From assembly GCA_015655485.1 (NCBI GenBank), contig JAATEZ010000082.1, forward strand, positions 1 through 5,988: DNA of 5,988 nucleotides, in the 5' to 3' direction. Source of the DNA: Lactobacillales bacterium. Lineage in GTDB: Bacteria > Bacillota > Bacilli > Lactobacillales > Vagococcaceae. Shown in pieces: positions 1 to 5,536 of this stretch. Below the pieces are notes generated by a model. That model worked only from the letters and a program-made list of their open reading frames with translations, was not told the origin of the DNA and ran no database searches. Positions within the stretch are counted from its first letter, which is position 1; each line of letters begins with the position of its first letter. A program made the position numbers and the translations under genes.

Positions 1-1272
1 ACTACTAAAAATATCAATGGTTGTCCAAATTAAATATCCAAGTAACTCGCGACCATTGAAATTCGTAGCATCTATCATAGCTTTGATATAAGATGAATGA
101 TATTCAATGCGTTCAGAATCATCTAATATATCTTCTAGTTTAGATCCTTCTTGCAAACCGATTCCATTTTCCACGATAAATAATGGTAAATTATATCGTG
201 AATACAAGTCGTTTAGTTCTTGTCTAAAACCCGCAGGATCAATTGTCCAACCCCAATGACTTGCCGGTAACTCAGGATCTGATTCCGTTGGTGTATGGAA
301 CAATAAGTCGTTGATGGATTCAATATTATCCAGCTCTGATTCTGTTTCAATTATACGGGTCTGATAACAGCTGATTGGAAGATAAGTGATTTTTTTGGCG
401 GCTGTTTTCAATTCAGAAAGGTCCTCTTTTTCATAATCAATTCCGTTTAAAGACAAGAATCTTTTATAAAAAAAGGAGTATTCACCTTTACAAATTAAAT
501 CAGCGAATAAATAAAAATTAAATTCATTATATAGAGCAGCAGCTAAATGATTTTGCGGTCTTCTATCTTTAGCCTTGGCGTAATTAACAGTGATCATCCC
601 TGATACTTTAGCCTTGGGAATAATATCAGTAATCAAATGGATTGCTTTTGCTGATGCTAAATTTGTGTTGTAGGTGATTCTATAGAAAAATTCAATTTCT
701 GTCATATGATCGGGCTTTTTAGCACCAGCAACTAAATAACTATGTGGATAGTATGGAGCTGTATTGATTTCATTATAGGTAATCCAGTATTTGACTCGAT
801 CTTTAAAGTGATTTACTACATGTTTAACGTGTCTGATGTATAAATCAACAACTTCAGAGCTTAAAAATCCGTTATACTTTTCAGACAAATTAGTTGGCAT
901 ATCAAAATGTACTAGCGATACTACTGGCTCGATCCCTTTTGAGAGTAAATCATTGATCATATCATCATAAAATGCAAGTCCAGCTTCATTTGGATTGTCT
1001 TCTTCGCCTGTAGGATTGATTCGTGACCATACAATAGCAATTCGGTATGCTTTAAAACCCAGCTCGCTAAATAATTGCAGATCTTCTTTATATTGATGAT
1101 AATGATTTGAAGCCACATCTGTGTCGCCTTGTGACATCTGGCCTTGTTCTGGGATAACGACTAAATCATCGTAAACATTCCGACCTTTTCCATCCGTTTC
1201 ATTAGAACCTTCTGCTTGTACGTTGCTAACAGCTCCACCCCATAAAAAATTTTTTGATGTTTTACTTTTCAT
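1..1272 (-). CDS. GH1 family glycosidase, probable 6-phospho-beta-glucosidase (3' end outside window)
   Basis: The frame is open from the ATG at 1272 to the left edge, giving 424 residues; GH1 enzymes of this type are about 460-480, so roughly 50 C-terminal residues are missing. Visible GH1 marks: the N-terminal NFLWGGAVSNVQAEGS (residues 8-23), YRIAIVWSRI (76-85), HFDMP (122-126), the acid/base glutamate in TYNEIN (E168), SHWGW (338-342), and the nucleophile glutamate in FIVENG (E368). The SxWGW tryptophan is typical of 6-phospho-beta-glycosidases, which cleave PTS-imported phosphorylated beta-glucosides in the cytoplasm; the phosphate-binding Ser-Lys-Tyr region lies in the missing part, so the phospho-specificity is inferred. 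Several motifs are slightly off the common form (HFDMP for HFEMP, TYNEIN for TFNEIN), so this is a divergent subgroup. The start is set by a perfect AAGGAGG seven bases upstream. It is divergent from a GntR regulator and carries a cre site, which suggests induction by substrate and glucose repression. Confidence 0.93.
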   Translation of the reverse strand, partial: MKSKTSKNFLWGGAVSNVQAEGSNETDGKGRNVYDDLVVIPEQGQMSQGDTDVASNHYHQYKEDLQLFSELGFKAYRIAIVWSRINPTGEEDNPNEAGLAFYDDMINDLLSKGIEPVVSLVHFDMPTNLSEKYNGFLSSEVVDLYIRHVKHVVNHFKDRVKYWITYNEINTAPYYPHSYLVAGAKKPDHMTEIEFFYRITYNTNLASAKAIHLITDIIPKAKVSGMITVNYAKAKDRRPQNHLAAALYNEFNFYLFADLICKGEYSFFYKRFLSLNGIDYEKEDLSELKTAAKKITYLPISCYQTRIIETESELDNIESINDLLFHTPTESDPELPASHWGWTIDPAGFRQELNDLYSRYNLPLFIVENGIGLQEGSKLEDILDDSERIEYHSSYIKAMIDATNFNGRELLGYLIWTTIDIFSS

Positions 1273-1279
1273 TTTTGAA

Positions 1280-1286
1280 CCTCCTT
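1280..1286 (-). promoter_or_regulatory. Strong ribosome binding site of the GH1 gene
   Basis: On the minus strand this reads AAGGAGG, fully complementary to the 16S 3' end, seven bases before the ATG at 1272. It decides the start codon. Confidence 0.85.
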
Positions 1287-1301
1287 AAATTACAAAAAAA
1301 T

Positions 1302-1315
1302 TGATAGCGCTACCT
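1302..1315 (+). promoter_or_regulatory. cre-like site (CcpA operator) downstream of the GH1 promoter
   Basis: TGATAGCGCTACCT matches the cre consensus TGWNANCGNTNNCA at every fixed position except the last base. Its core TAGCGCTA is a perfect palindrome. It lies just after the predicted transcription start of the GH1 gene (about 1317 on the minus strand), where bound CcpA would block initiation or elongation. A regulator of the LacI type with a similar GC-centred palindrome is the alternative reading. Confidence 0.6.
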
Positions 1316-1323
1316 ATATTTTT

Positions 1324-1351
1324 ATTATAGCTTAAAAAATAAATTAGTAAA
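1324..1351 (-). promoter_or_regulatory. Predicted sigma-A promoter of the GH1 gene
   Basis: On the minus strand there is a perfect -10 box TATAAT (1324-1329) and a weaker -35 TTTACT (1346-1351), separated by 16 bases. The start of transcription would be near 1317, giving a leader of about 45 bases that contains the cre-like site and the AAGGAGG. Confidence 0.55.
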
Positions 1352-1387
1352 TAGTTTTTTAAAAATTAATCTATAATAATTTTTTTA

Positions 1388-1417
1388 TTGATACAACCTT
1401 GTTTAATGTGGTATACT
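1388..1417 (+). promoter_or_regulatory. Predicted sigma-A promoter of the gntR-epimerase unit
   Basis: The -35 box TTGATA (1388-1393, five of six consensus) and the -10 box TATACT (1412-1417) are 18 bases apart. The -10 is extended by TG at 1409-1410. Transcription would begin near 1424, inside the palindrome at 1421-1434. Confidence 0.6.
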
Positions 1418-1420
1418 TAA

Positions 1421-1434
1421 TTCAATAAATTGAA
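1421..1434 (+). promoter_or_regulatory. Perfect palindrome over the gntR start, candidate GntR operator
   Basis: TTCAAT-AA-ATTGAA is a perfect 6-2-6 inverted repeat, four bases behind the -10 box and overlapping the predicted +1 of the gntR promoter. GntR/HutC regulators bind short palindromes as dimers and often control their own genes, so this is a natural autoregulation site. The assignment rests on position and symmetry only; AT-rich DNA gives short palindromes by chance. Confidence 0.4.
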
Positions 1435-1479
1435 ACATTATTCTATGATTAGGCTATTTTTAAAAAGGAGACACGAGCG

Positions 1480-2181
1480 ATGAAATACATGGATGTTGCA
1501 ACTTACATCAGAGAAAAAATAGATAGCGGAAAATACAGTTATGGGAAAAAAATGCCTACGATTGCCGAGTTAAGCACAAATTTAAAAGTTAGCGCCATGA
1601 CAATAAAAAAAGCCCTGGATCTCTTATCAGCTCAAGGCTATATTGAACGCAGACGCGGCAGTGGTATTTTTGTAAAAATGAACGCAGACTCAATAAAAAA
1701 ACGAATCCCATTAACAGGGAACTCTTCTCGTTTTCCTGAAGGGAAGTTAGAAACAAAAGTTTTGAAATTTGGAGTAAATAATCCTACAAAGGAAATCGCG
1801 GATAAGTTACAGATTAAAACAACAGATTTCATCTATACGATTCATCGAATCCGTTTATTGAACAATAAGCCAACAATTATGGAATATGTCCATATGCCAA
1901 TAGATGTTATTCCTGGGATCAATATCGATATTCTCGAACATTCAATCTACGATTATATTCGTAATGACTTGAAAAGAAAGATATCTAGTTCAGACTTTGA
2001 AATCACAGGTGTAAGGCCAAATGAAGAAGATAAGGAAGTTCTTGGGCTGGATGACAACGCCTTTCTAATGCAGATCATACAAATTGTATATTTCGATGAC
2101 GGGACTGCGTTTGAATACTCAGTTAACAAGCATTTACCAGAAGAATTTGTCTATGCTTCGGTTATAACAGACTTTCTATAA
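1480..2181 (+). CDS. GntR family (HutC/UTRA type) transcriptional regulator
   Basis: This 233-residue protein has the usual two-domain layout and length of the HutC subfamily. Residues 5-67 are a GntR winged helix-turn-helix: KMPTIAELSTNLKVSAMTI is the helix-turn-helix and YIERRRGSGIFV the wing. Residues about 85-228 are a UTRA effector domain, recognisable from YTIHRIRLLNNKPTIMEYVHMP-like core strands and the terminal FEYSVNKHLP stretch. UTRA domains of sugar regulators commonly bind a phosphorylated sugar that releases the repressor from DNA. The ATG at 1480 has AAAGGAG (1464-1470) nine bases upstream; a second ATG at residue 4 is less well spaced. It is divergent from the GH1 gene and lies 21 bases before the epimerase, so it probably controls both and itself. 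The effector is unknown; a 6-phospho-beta-glucoside or a ketose phosphate are reasonable guesses. Confidence 0.93.
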   Translation: MKYMDVATYIREKIDSGKYSYGKKMPTIAELSTNLKVSAMTIKKALDLLSAQGYIERRRGSGIFVKMNADSIKKRIPLTGNSSRFPEGKLETKVLKFGVNNPTKEIADKLQIKTTDFIYTIHRIRLLNNKPTIMEYVHMPIDVIPGINIDILEHSIYDYIRNDLKRKISSSDFEITGVRPNEEDKEVLGLDDNAFLMQIIQIVYFDDGTAFEYSVNKHLPEEFVYASVITDFL

Positions 2182-2202
2182 AAAAATGAAAAGGTGAATA
2201 AA

Positions 2203-2874
2203 TTGAACAAAAAATTACTATGCCCTTCTATGATGTGCGCGGATTTTGCAAAAATTGTTACCGAAGTGGCTACGCTTGATAAAGCGGGAATTGACATTTA
2301 TCATATGGATATTATGGACGGAAATTTTGTTCCAAATATGGCATTGGGAGCTGCGGATTTCAAAGCGATCCGATTATTAACTAAAAAAAAGATGGATGCC
2401 CATTTAATGGTTCAAACACCCCAAAATTTTATTGATTTATTTGTAAATTTGGGTGCAGATATAATTTATATCCACCCTGAAGCTGACCAAATTCCTACAG
2501 CGACTCTTAAAAAAATTAAAGATTTAGGAGCCGCTCCTGGAATTGCTGTCAATCCCGGAACCACTGTGGCATCTATTGAACCCTTACTAAACCTTATTGA
2601 CTATATTTTAGTAATGACAGTCAATCCCGGATTTGCCGGACAGCCATATCTTGATTTTGTAAATGATAAAATCAAAACATTGACATATTTGAAAAAGAAA
2701 TATTCTTATAAAGTGGTGGTTGATGGAGCTATTTCACCGGAGAAAATCACTGAGTTATCTATTTTAGGCGTGGATGGATTCGTGTTAGGAACTTCAGCTT
2801 TATTTAATAAAGATGAAGATTACCCCGAAATTATTGAAAAATTAAGGACTTCTATTGAAGAGGGAAAACATTGA
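2203..2874 (+). CDS. Ribulose-phosphate 3-epimerase family protein, AlsE-like (D-allulose-6-phosphate 3-epimerase)
   Basis: This is a cytoplasmic TIM-barrel epimerase of 223 residues, the normal family length. Metal and catalytic residues are all present: H34 and D36 in YHMDIMDGNFVPN, H67 in DAHLMV, D174 in VVDGAI; S9 lies in the first strand, and phosphate is held by NPGFAGQ (141-147) and GTS (196-198). Rpe proteins usually read NPGFGGQ and HxEA, while E. coli AlsE reads VMTVDPGFAGQP and HPE; this protein has VMTVNPGFAGQP and YIHPEA, so D-allulose-6-phosphate to fructose-6-phosphate epimerisation is favoured, with ribulose-5-phosphate as the alternative. The start is the TTG at 2203: AAAAGGTGA (2189-2197) is placed correctly for it, whereas the in-frame GTG at 2194 lies inside that ribosome binding site and would add only three residues. 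It is cotranscribed with gntR. Confidence 0.85.
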   Translation: MNKKLLCPSMMCADFAKIVTEVATLDKAGIDIYHMDIMDGNFVPNMALGAADFKAIRLLTKKKMDAHLMVQTPQNFIDLFVNLGADIIYIHPEADQIPTATLKKIKDLGAAPGIAVNPGTTVASIEPLLNLIDYILVMTVNPGFAGQPYLDFVNDKIKTLTYLKKKYSYKVVVDGAISPEKITELSILGVDGFVLGTSALFNKDEDYPEIIEKLRTSIEEGKH

Positions 2875-2991
2875 AATTAATTCTTTAGTCCATCTGTATG
2901 ATTTAGCCTTCTGTGGATACCTTATTAATTTTGATAAGCAAAATGTTTTGTTTACATTAGTCCTTTGAACGGCTGGTCCTGAAGAATAATT
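2875..2991. other. Spacer after the epimerase gene, no clear gene
   Basis: I see no gene here. Two small hairpins occur, CTTAT-N8-ATAAG (2921-2938) and CAAAA-TG-TTTTG (2939-2950), the second followed by two more T bases. Together they could form a weak terminator for the gntR-epimerase unit, but neither is convincing. Confidence 0.3.
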
Positions 2992-3270
2992 ATGATCGCT
3001 GTTTTTTATCTGTTTAGAAATCACGAATGGCTAAATATGCCGCCACCATTATTGTCATGTGTCTATGCGGGCTGGATTACTGCTATTCAAACAATGCTGG
3101 ATCCCTTCTTCTTGATTTCAGTAGCATCAGTGATAGGGATTTTTTTTTTACAATGAGTAATGCGGTATCCGGTTAAAATATTTTTTTCTATCTGTTTTAT
3201 TTTATCCAGTTCATTCTTTGATCCTGTCTATTTTAACGGAGTATGCGGCTGCACCAGTGCTGTAAAATAT
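2992..3270 (+). pseudogene. Remnant of a small membrane protein
   Basis: From the ATG at 2992 one frame runs 54 codons to a TGA at 3154, then continues in the same frame, open, to the terminator hairpin. The first part has two likely membrane segments (MIAVFYLF, and a longer one through DPFFLISVASVIGIFFLQ), and the part after the stop has a third (KIFFSICFILSSSFF). One uninterrupted frame with hydrophobic stretches on both sides of a single stop suggests a decayed multi-pass protein. There is no clear ribosome binding site before 2992, and I do not recognise the family. AT-rich noncoding DNA can mimic this, so the call is tentative. Confidence 0.35.
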
Positions 3271-3313
3271 AAATCAAACCTCTGCTAAGAAAATTTTGGC
3301 AGAGGTTTGATTT
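3271..3313. terminator. Strong hairpin terminator, msrA and possibly both strands
   Basis: The arms AAATCAAACCTCTGC (3271-3285) and GCAGAGGTTTGATTT (3299-3313) are perfect 15-base complements around a 13-base loop. Read on the minus strand the stem is followed by a T-rich tail (TTTATATTTTA), about 50 bases beyond the msrA stop. Read on the plus strand it is followed by TTTTCTT, so it can also stop transcription coming from the epimerase side. It separates the sugar locus from msrA. Confidence 0.85.
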
Positions 3314-3366
3314 TCTTAAAAAGTGTTGACCTTATTGACATTGATCTAATCCGGCGAAGTTCTGTC

Positions 3367-4206
3367 TTAAGATTTTTTTGTAAATCGGCTGAATTCGCGA
3401 TGGATTTTACCTTGTAAATGTTGAACGGCCAGATATTGCTGCCGAGCGTGCTTGATTCCTTTGTATCTTTTCCGATTTTTTTTATAAAACTGCTGATGAA
3501 AGTTTTCAGCCGTCCAAAATGTGACTGCCTGCTCGATGGCTGTAACGATGGGACGTTTGTACTTGCCGGATTCGGCCAGCTGTTGTTTTGAACTTTCAGC
3601 GATTTGCCGCTGCTGTGAATTTCTAACGAAAATAACGGGCCGATAATTACTGCCGCGATCGGCCATTTGACCAAACTCATCAGTGGGATCAATCAGCTGC
3701 CAATAAAGTTCAACCAGCTCTTTATAGTGCACAAGGCGCGTATCAAAAATAATCTCAACCGCTTCTACGTGCCCTGTATAGCCGCCAATGACTTGTTCAT
3801 AGGTTGGATGATCGATACTTCCTCCAGTGTAGCCCGATAGCACCGCGATAATTCCTGGTCTAGTCTCAAAAGGCTCGACCATACACCAGAAACACCCTCC
3901 CGCAAATATTGCCCGATCCTGATCAGGCGGATCGTCGGCGTAATGCTTAGACAAGTCAAATGGCGCACTGGCAGCCGGATCGTCAGTGATTTTCATATAA
4001 AAATCTGTCACATCAGGAGTCAAGTTATTTCTTACAGCCAGCGGCCGCAAATCAAACTCCAGCTTTGTAAGCTGGTCCTCAAAATTTGCTCCGCCTTCGA
4101 TGGAATTTTTTGCTGTTAAGATTAAAGAGCGTTCCCATTCGCGAGTCGCTGAATTAAGCAGCAGATTGTAAATATCATTTAGCAGCTCTTCATGATTATC
4201 TTTCAT
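3367..4206 (-). CDS. msrA: Peptide methionine sulfoxide reductase MsrA with an N-terminal extension
   Basis: The C-terminal part is a full MsrA, which reduces methionine-S-sulfoxide in oxidised proteins in the cytoplasm using thioredoxin. Catalytic GGCFWC is at residues 103-108 (C105 catalytic), followed by SGYTGG (124-129), HPTYEQVIGGYTGHVEAVEI (133-152), DRGSNYRPVIF (183-193) and TAENFHQQFYKKN (232-244). The protein is 279 residues against about 160-180 for a plain MsrA because residues 1-98 form an extra, mostly helical, charged domain without cysteine; its look recalls small helical-bundle proteins such as bacteriocin immunity proteins, but that is only an impression. The only cysteines in the whole protein are C105 and C108, so there is no distal C-terminal resolving cysteine. 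AAGGAGGG (4215-4222) sets the ATG at 4206. The gene stands alone between its own promoter and terminator and is richer in G and C than its flanks. Confidence 0.95.
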   Translation of the reverse strand: MKDNHEELLNDIYNLLLNSATREWERSLILTAKNSIEGGANFEDQLTKLEFDLRPLAVRNNLTPDVTDFYMKITDDPAASAPFDLSKHYADDPPDQDRAIFAGGCFWCMVEPFETRPGIIAVLSGYTGGSIDHPTYEQVIGGYTGHVEAVEIIFDTRLVHYKELVELYWQLIDPTDEFGQMADRGSNYRPVIFVRNSQQRQIAESSKQQLAESGKYKRPIVTAIEQAVTFWTAENFHQQFYKKNRKRYKGIKHARQQYLAVQHLQGKIHREFSRFTKKS

Positions 4207-4214
4207 TTTGGTGT

Positions 4215-4222
4215 CCCTCCTT
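4215..4222 (-). promoter_or_regulatory. Strong ribosome binding site of msrA
   Basis: The minus strand reads AAGGAGGG eight bases before the ATG at 4206. It supports the full-length start and so the reality of the N-terminal extension. Confidence 0.85.
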
Positions 4223-4254
4223 ATGATTTGAATTGTTTTATATGATTTTTACAT

Positions 4255-4282
4255 ACTATATTTATTCATTGGTAAATAACAA
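4255..4282 (-). promoter_or_regulatory. Predicted promoter of msrA
   Basis: On the minus strand, TTGTTA (4277-4282) and TATAGT (4255-4260) are separated by 16 bases. The -10 matches consensus at five of six positions, the -35 at four. It would give a leader of about 40 bases. Confidence 0.45.
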
Positions 4283-4556
4283 TCTCATTATCCATCTGAT
4301 TTTTTTAGACTTTTTCCTATATGTTTAAGAATTGGCCTGTCCTTTTTCCCGTAAAATTCATTCAAAATGAAAAAACAGGGATACAAGCTATAATGATTAT
4401 ATCAAACATCCACTTTTTCGGTGAGATTAATGAACTGCAACTTACTTATGTGGCTGTTAAAACTGCAAATATACATTTCATACACGATTATTTGGACTTT
4501 ATCTATTAAAAAAATTTAAAAATAAAGCATATTTTATTAACACTTTTTCCGAATAA
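4283..4556. other. AT-rich stretch without a convincing gene
   Basis: A 62-codon frame opens at an ATG at 4321 (to 4509) but lacks a ribosome binding site and resembles no family I know. A lone TATAAT at 4389-4394 has no fitting -35. From 4461 another frame reads towards the remnant at 4557 and may be its decayed upstream part, with a TAA at 4554. The inverted pieces CCTGT (4336-4340) and ACAGG (4375-4379) with flanking T and A runs could form a loose hairpin. Confidence 0.3.
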
Positions 4557-4774
4557 AACAAAATTGATGATTTCAGTTCTGTTTTAAAATCACCTGCTTT
4601 GAAATATACTCTTAGGATGATGGATAAATTCAGCGATAAGGATTTTACTAGTGATGTTCTTGCTGATTTTAAAAAAATTGAAAACAAAAATTTGCCAATC
4701 GTGAATTAGAAGACTATGATTACTGCATAATTATACTTCAAGATTTATTACTGGGAGCTGGTCAAATGAAATGA
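4557..4774 (+). pseudogene. Broken gene for an unrecognised soluble protein
   Basis: A coding-like stretch reads NKIDDFSSVLKSPALKYTL and then MDKFSDKDFTSDVLADFKKI in one frame up to the A-rich run near 4676-4690. The frame then shifts, and the continuation KFANRELEDYDYC followed by IIILQDLLLGAGQMK ends at TGA 4772-4774. The two halves make one charged, helical-looking protein once a single indel in the A-rich run is corrected. Upstream the same frame has a TAA at 4554 and no start with a ribosome binding site. I do not recognise the family. Its end shares the ATGAAATGA sequence with the start of the next remnant, so the two may have been a translationally coupled pair, or even one protein interrupted by the TGA. 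Confidence 0.45.
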
Positions 4775-5065
4775 AGCACAATATTATTTATTCTATTCGT
4801 TTTCTTTTATCTTATTTTTCTATTGTTTGATAAAGGGAGAAATGCGCAATTGGGTATAGATCCAAAAATAGTATGGCTTCAAAAAAAATTGGAAGTTTGC
4901 ACAAAACTCTTTTTACTCTATTTCTTTAATTTTGTTGTTGCTTGTGATTGGAATTGAAAAAATAGTGCCCTTTAGTATGATAGTTGATACTTTTCTAAGT
5001 TTCTTTTTTATAGTAGTAGCTTCAATTTGTACAGAAATACTTTTAAGAAAAAGACAAAAAAATAG
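4766..5065 (+). pseudogene. Broken gene for a small multi-pass membrane protein
   Basis: From the ATG at 4766 the frame hits TGA at codon 3, then reads a membrane segment (STILFILFVFFYLIFLLF), the polar stretch DKGRNAQLGIDPKIVWLQKK, and a second membrane segment. Around 4910-4940 the reading moves to another frame, which continues LILLLLVIGIEKIVPFSMI and a third segment ending SICTEILLRKRQKN. An A7 run at 5056-5062 and a TAG at 5063 probably mark the original end; a long palindrome follows about 40 bases later. Correcting one nonsense codon and about one indel on each side gives a protein of some 100 residues with three to four membrane helices and a basic tail. The family is not recognised. 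The open frame that carries on past the palindrome to 5243 is probably an artefact of the shift. Confidence 0.5.
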
Positions 5066-5105
5066 ATTTCAAGCTTCCTTATTCCTTAAACCTGCCTTTT
5101 TTTCA

Positions 5106-5146
5106 AAAAATATACCACAAGTTTTGAAAACTTTTGGTATATTTTT
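5106..5146 (+). terminator. 41-base near-perfect palindrome followed by a T tract
   Basis: Two 20-base arms (5106-5125 and 5127-5146) flank a single central G at 5126 and differ at one position only (C5118). The right arm runs into TTTTT-G-TTTTTTTT (5142-5155). As RNA this is a long AT-rich hairpin with a U tract, so it may terminate the small membrane gene just upstream. The stem has little GC, and a palindrome this long with almost no loop is also seen as a recombination or protein-binding site. Confidence 0.6.
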
Positions 5147-5170
5147 GTTTTTTTTAATTCAAAAGAATAA

Positions 5171-5296
5171 AGTAAATTCAGCAATTTATCGCCATCAGAA
5201 AGTCTTGCCACTATTCATTATCCTTATCTGGCTAGTGGGATAATCGCCGCTTGGATGATTATGAGCAAACAAAAATCTGGCAAAATTAAACAGTGA
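5171..5296 (+). pseudogene. C-terminal fragment of an unrecognised protein
   Basis: One frame from 5171 to the TGA at 5294 reads as coding: SKFSNLSPSESLATIHYPY, then a likely membrane segment LASGIIAAWMIM and a basic tail SKQKSGKIKQ. There is no ATG or ribosome binding site before it and a TAA sits immediately upstream (5168-5170). It looks like the last 41 codons of a membrane protein whose 5' part is gone. I do not know the family. Confidence 0.35.
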
Positions 5297-5458
5297 AACC
5301 TCTTCAAAAATATCACGTGAGTATATAAGAGAACAGTTCAATATCCCTCTATATACTTAGTAATAATCAACACAATAATTTTTCACGTTTAAAAAAATTA
5401 CAGCTTTATAAAAAGTTCCCATTAATTATTTCTCATCCCAATTTTTTTTATTTACACA
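5297..5458. other. AT-rich spacer with a hairpin, no gene seen
   Basis: No coding frame is convincing. TCACGTGA (5313-5320) is an eight-base palindrome, and GTATATAAGAG (5321-5331) pairs with CTCTATATAC (5347-5356) around a 15-base loop with one bulged A. The hairpin has no T tract on the plus strand. Confidence 0.35.
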
Positions 5459-5471
5459 TGAAACGTTTACA
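5459..5471. promoter_or_regulatory. cre-like palindrome upstream of the interrupted gene
   Basis: TGAAACGTTTACA has the perfect core AAACGTTT and TG/CA ends, but is one base shorter than a standard 14-base cre. It sits just upstream of the predicted -35 box. It could be a weak cre or another LacI-family operator. Confidence 0.35.
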
Positions 5472-5481
5472 TTAAATTGGA

Positions 5482-5509
5482 TTGAATAGAATCATACTTA
5501 ATATATAGT
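5482..5509 (+). promoter_or_regulatory. Predicted promoter of the interrupted gene
   Basis: TTGAAT (5482-5487) and TATAGT (5504-5509) are 16 bases apart. An alternative pairing is TTGGAT (5477-5482) with TAATAT (5499-5504). Either would give a short leader containing the ribosome binding site at 5521-5531. Confidence 0.5.
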
Positions 5510-5536
5510 AACAAATTGTAGAAAGAAGGTGTTCCC

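Noticed and set aside
1372..1377. TATAAT on the plus strand as an extra gntR promoter
   Set aside because: No acceptable -35 box at 16-18 bases upstream; the TTGATA/TATACT pair further down is much better.
1638..1832. Minus-strand open frame of 64 codons inside gntR
   Set aside because: It is antisense to a clear GntR protein, has no ribosome binding site and no recognisable motif.
2194..2196. GTG as start of the epimerase
   Set aside because: It lies within the AAAAGGTGA ribosome binding site that serves the TTG at 2203.
2842..3024. Minus-strand open frame of 60 codons over the epimerase end and spacer
   Set aside because: No ribosome binding site, low-complexity content, and it overlaps the 3' end of a well-supported gene.
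3285..3968. Two further minus-strand frames (3285-3692 and 3765-3968) within msrA
   Set aside because: They are out-of-frame readings of msrA, whose own frame carries all MsrA motifs and a perfect ribosome binding site.
4389..4394. TATAAT downstream of msrA as a promoter for the 4557-5065 remnants
   Set aside because: No -35 box at the right distance and no TG extension; it may be chance in AT-rich DNA.
4321..4509. 62-codon plus-strand frame after msrA
   Set aside because: There is no ribosome binding site, the lone TATAAT lies inside it, and the translation resembles no known family. It might belong to the decayed region but cannot be supported as a gene.
4499..4687. Minus-strand 62-codon frame
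   Set aside because: It is antisense to the better coding signal at 4557-4700 and lacks start signals.
5066..5243. Continuation of the small membrane protein frame past the palindrome, giving 103 codons from 4932
   Set aside because: It runs through a 41-base palindrome and T tract, its start at 4932 is internal to a frame-shifted gene, and a TAG at 5063 in the upstream frame is a more natural end.
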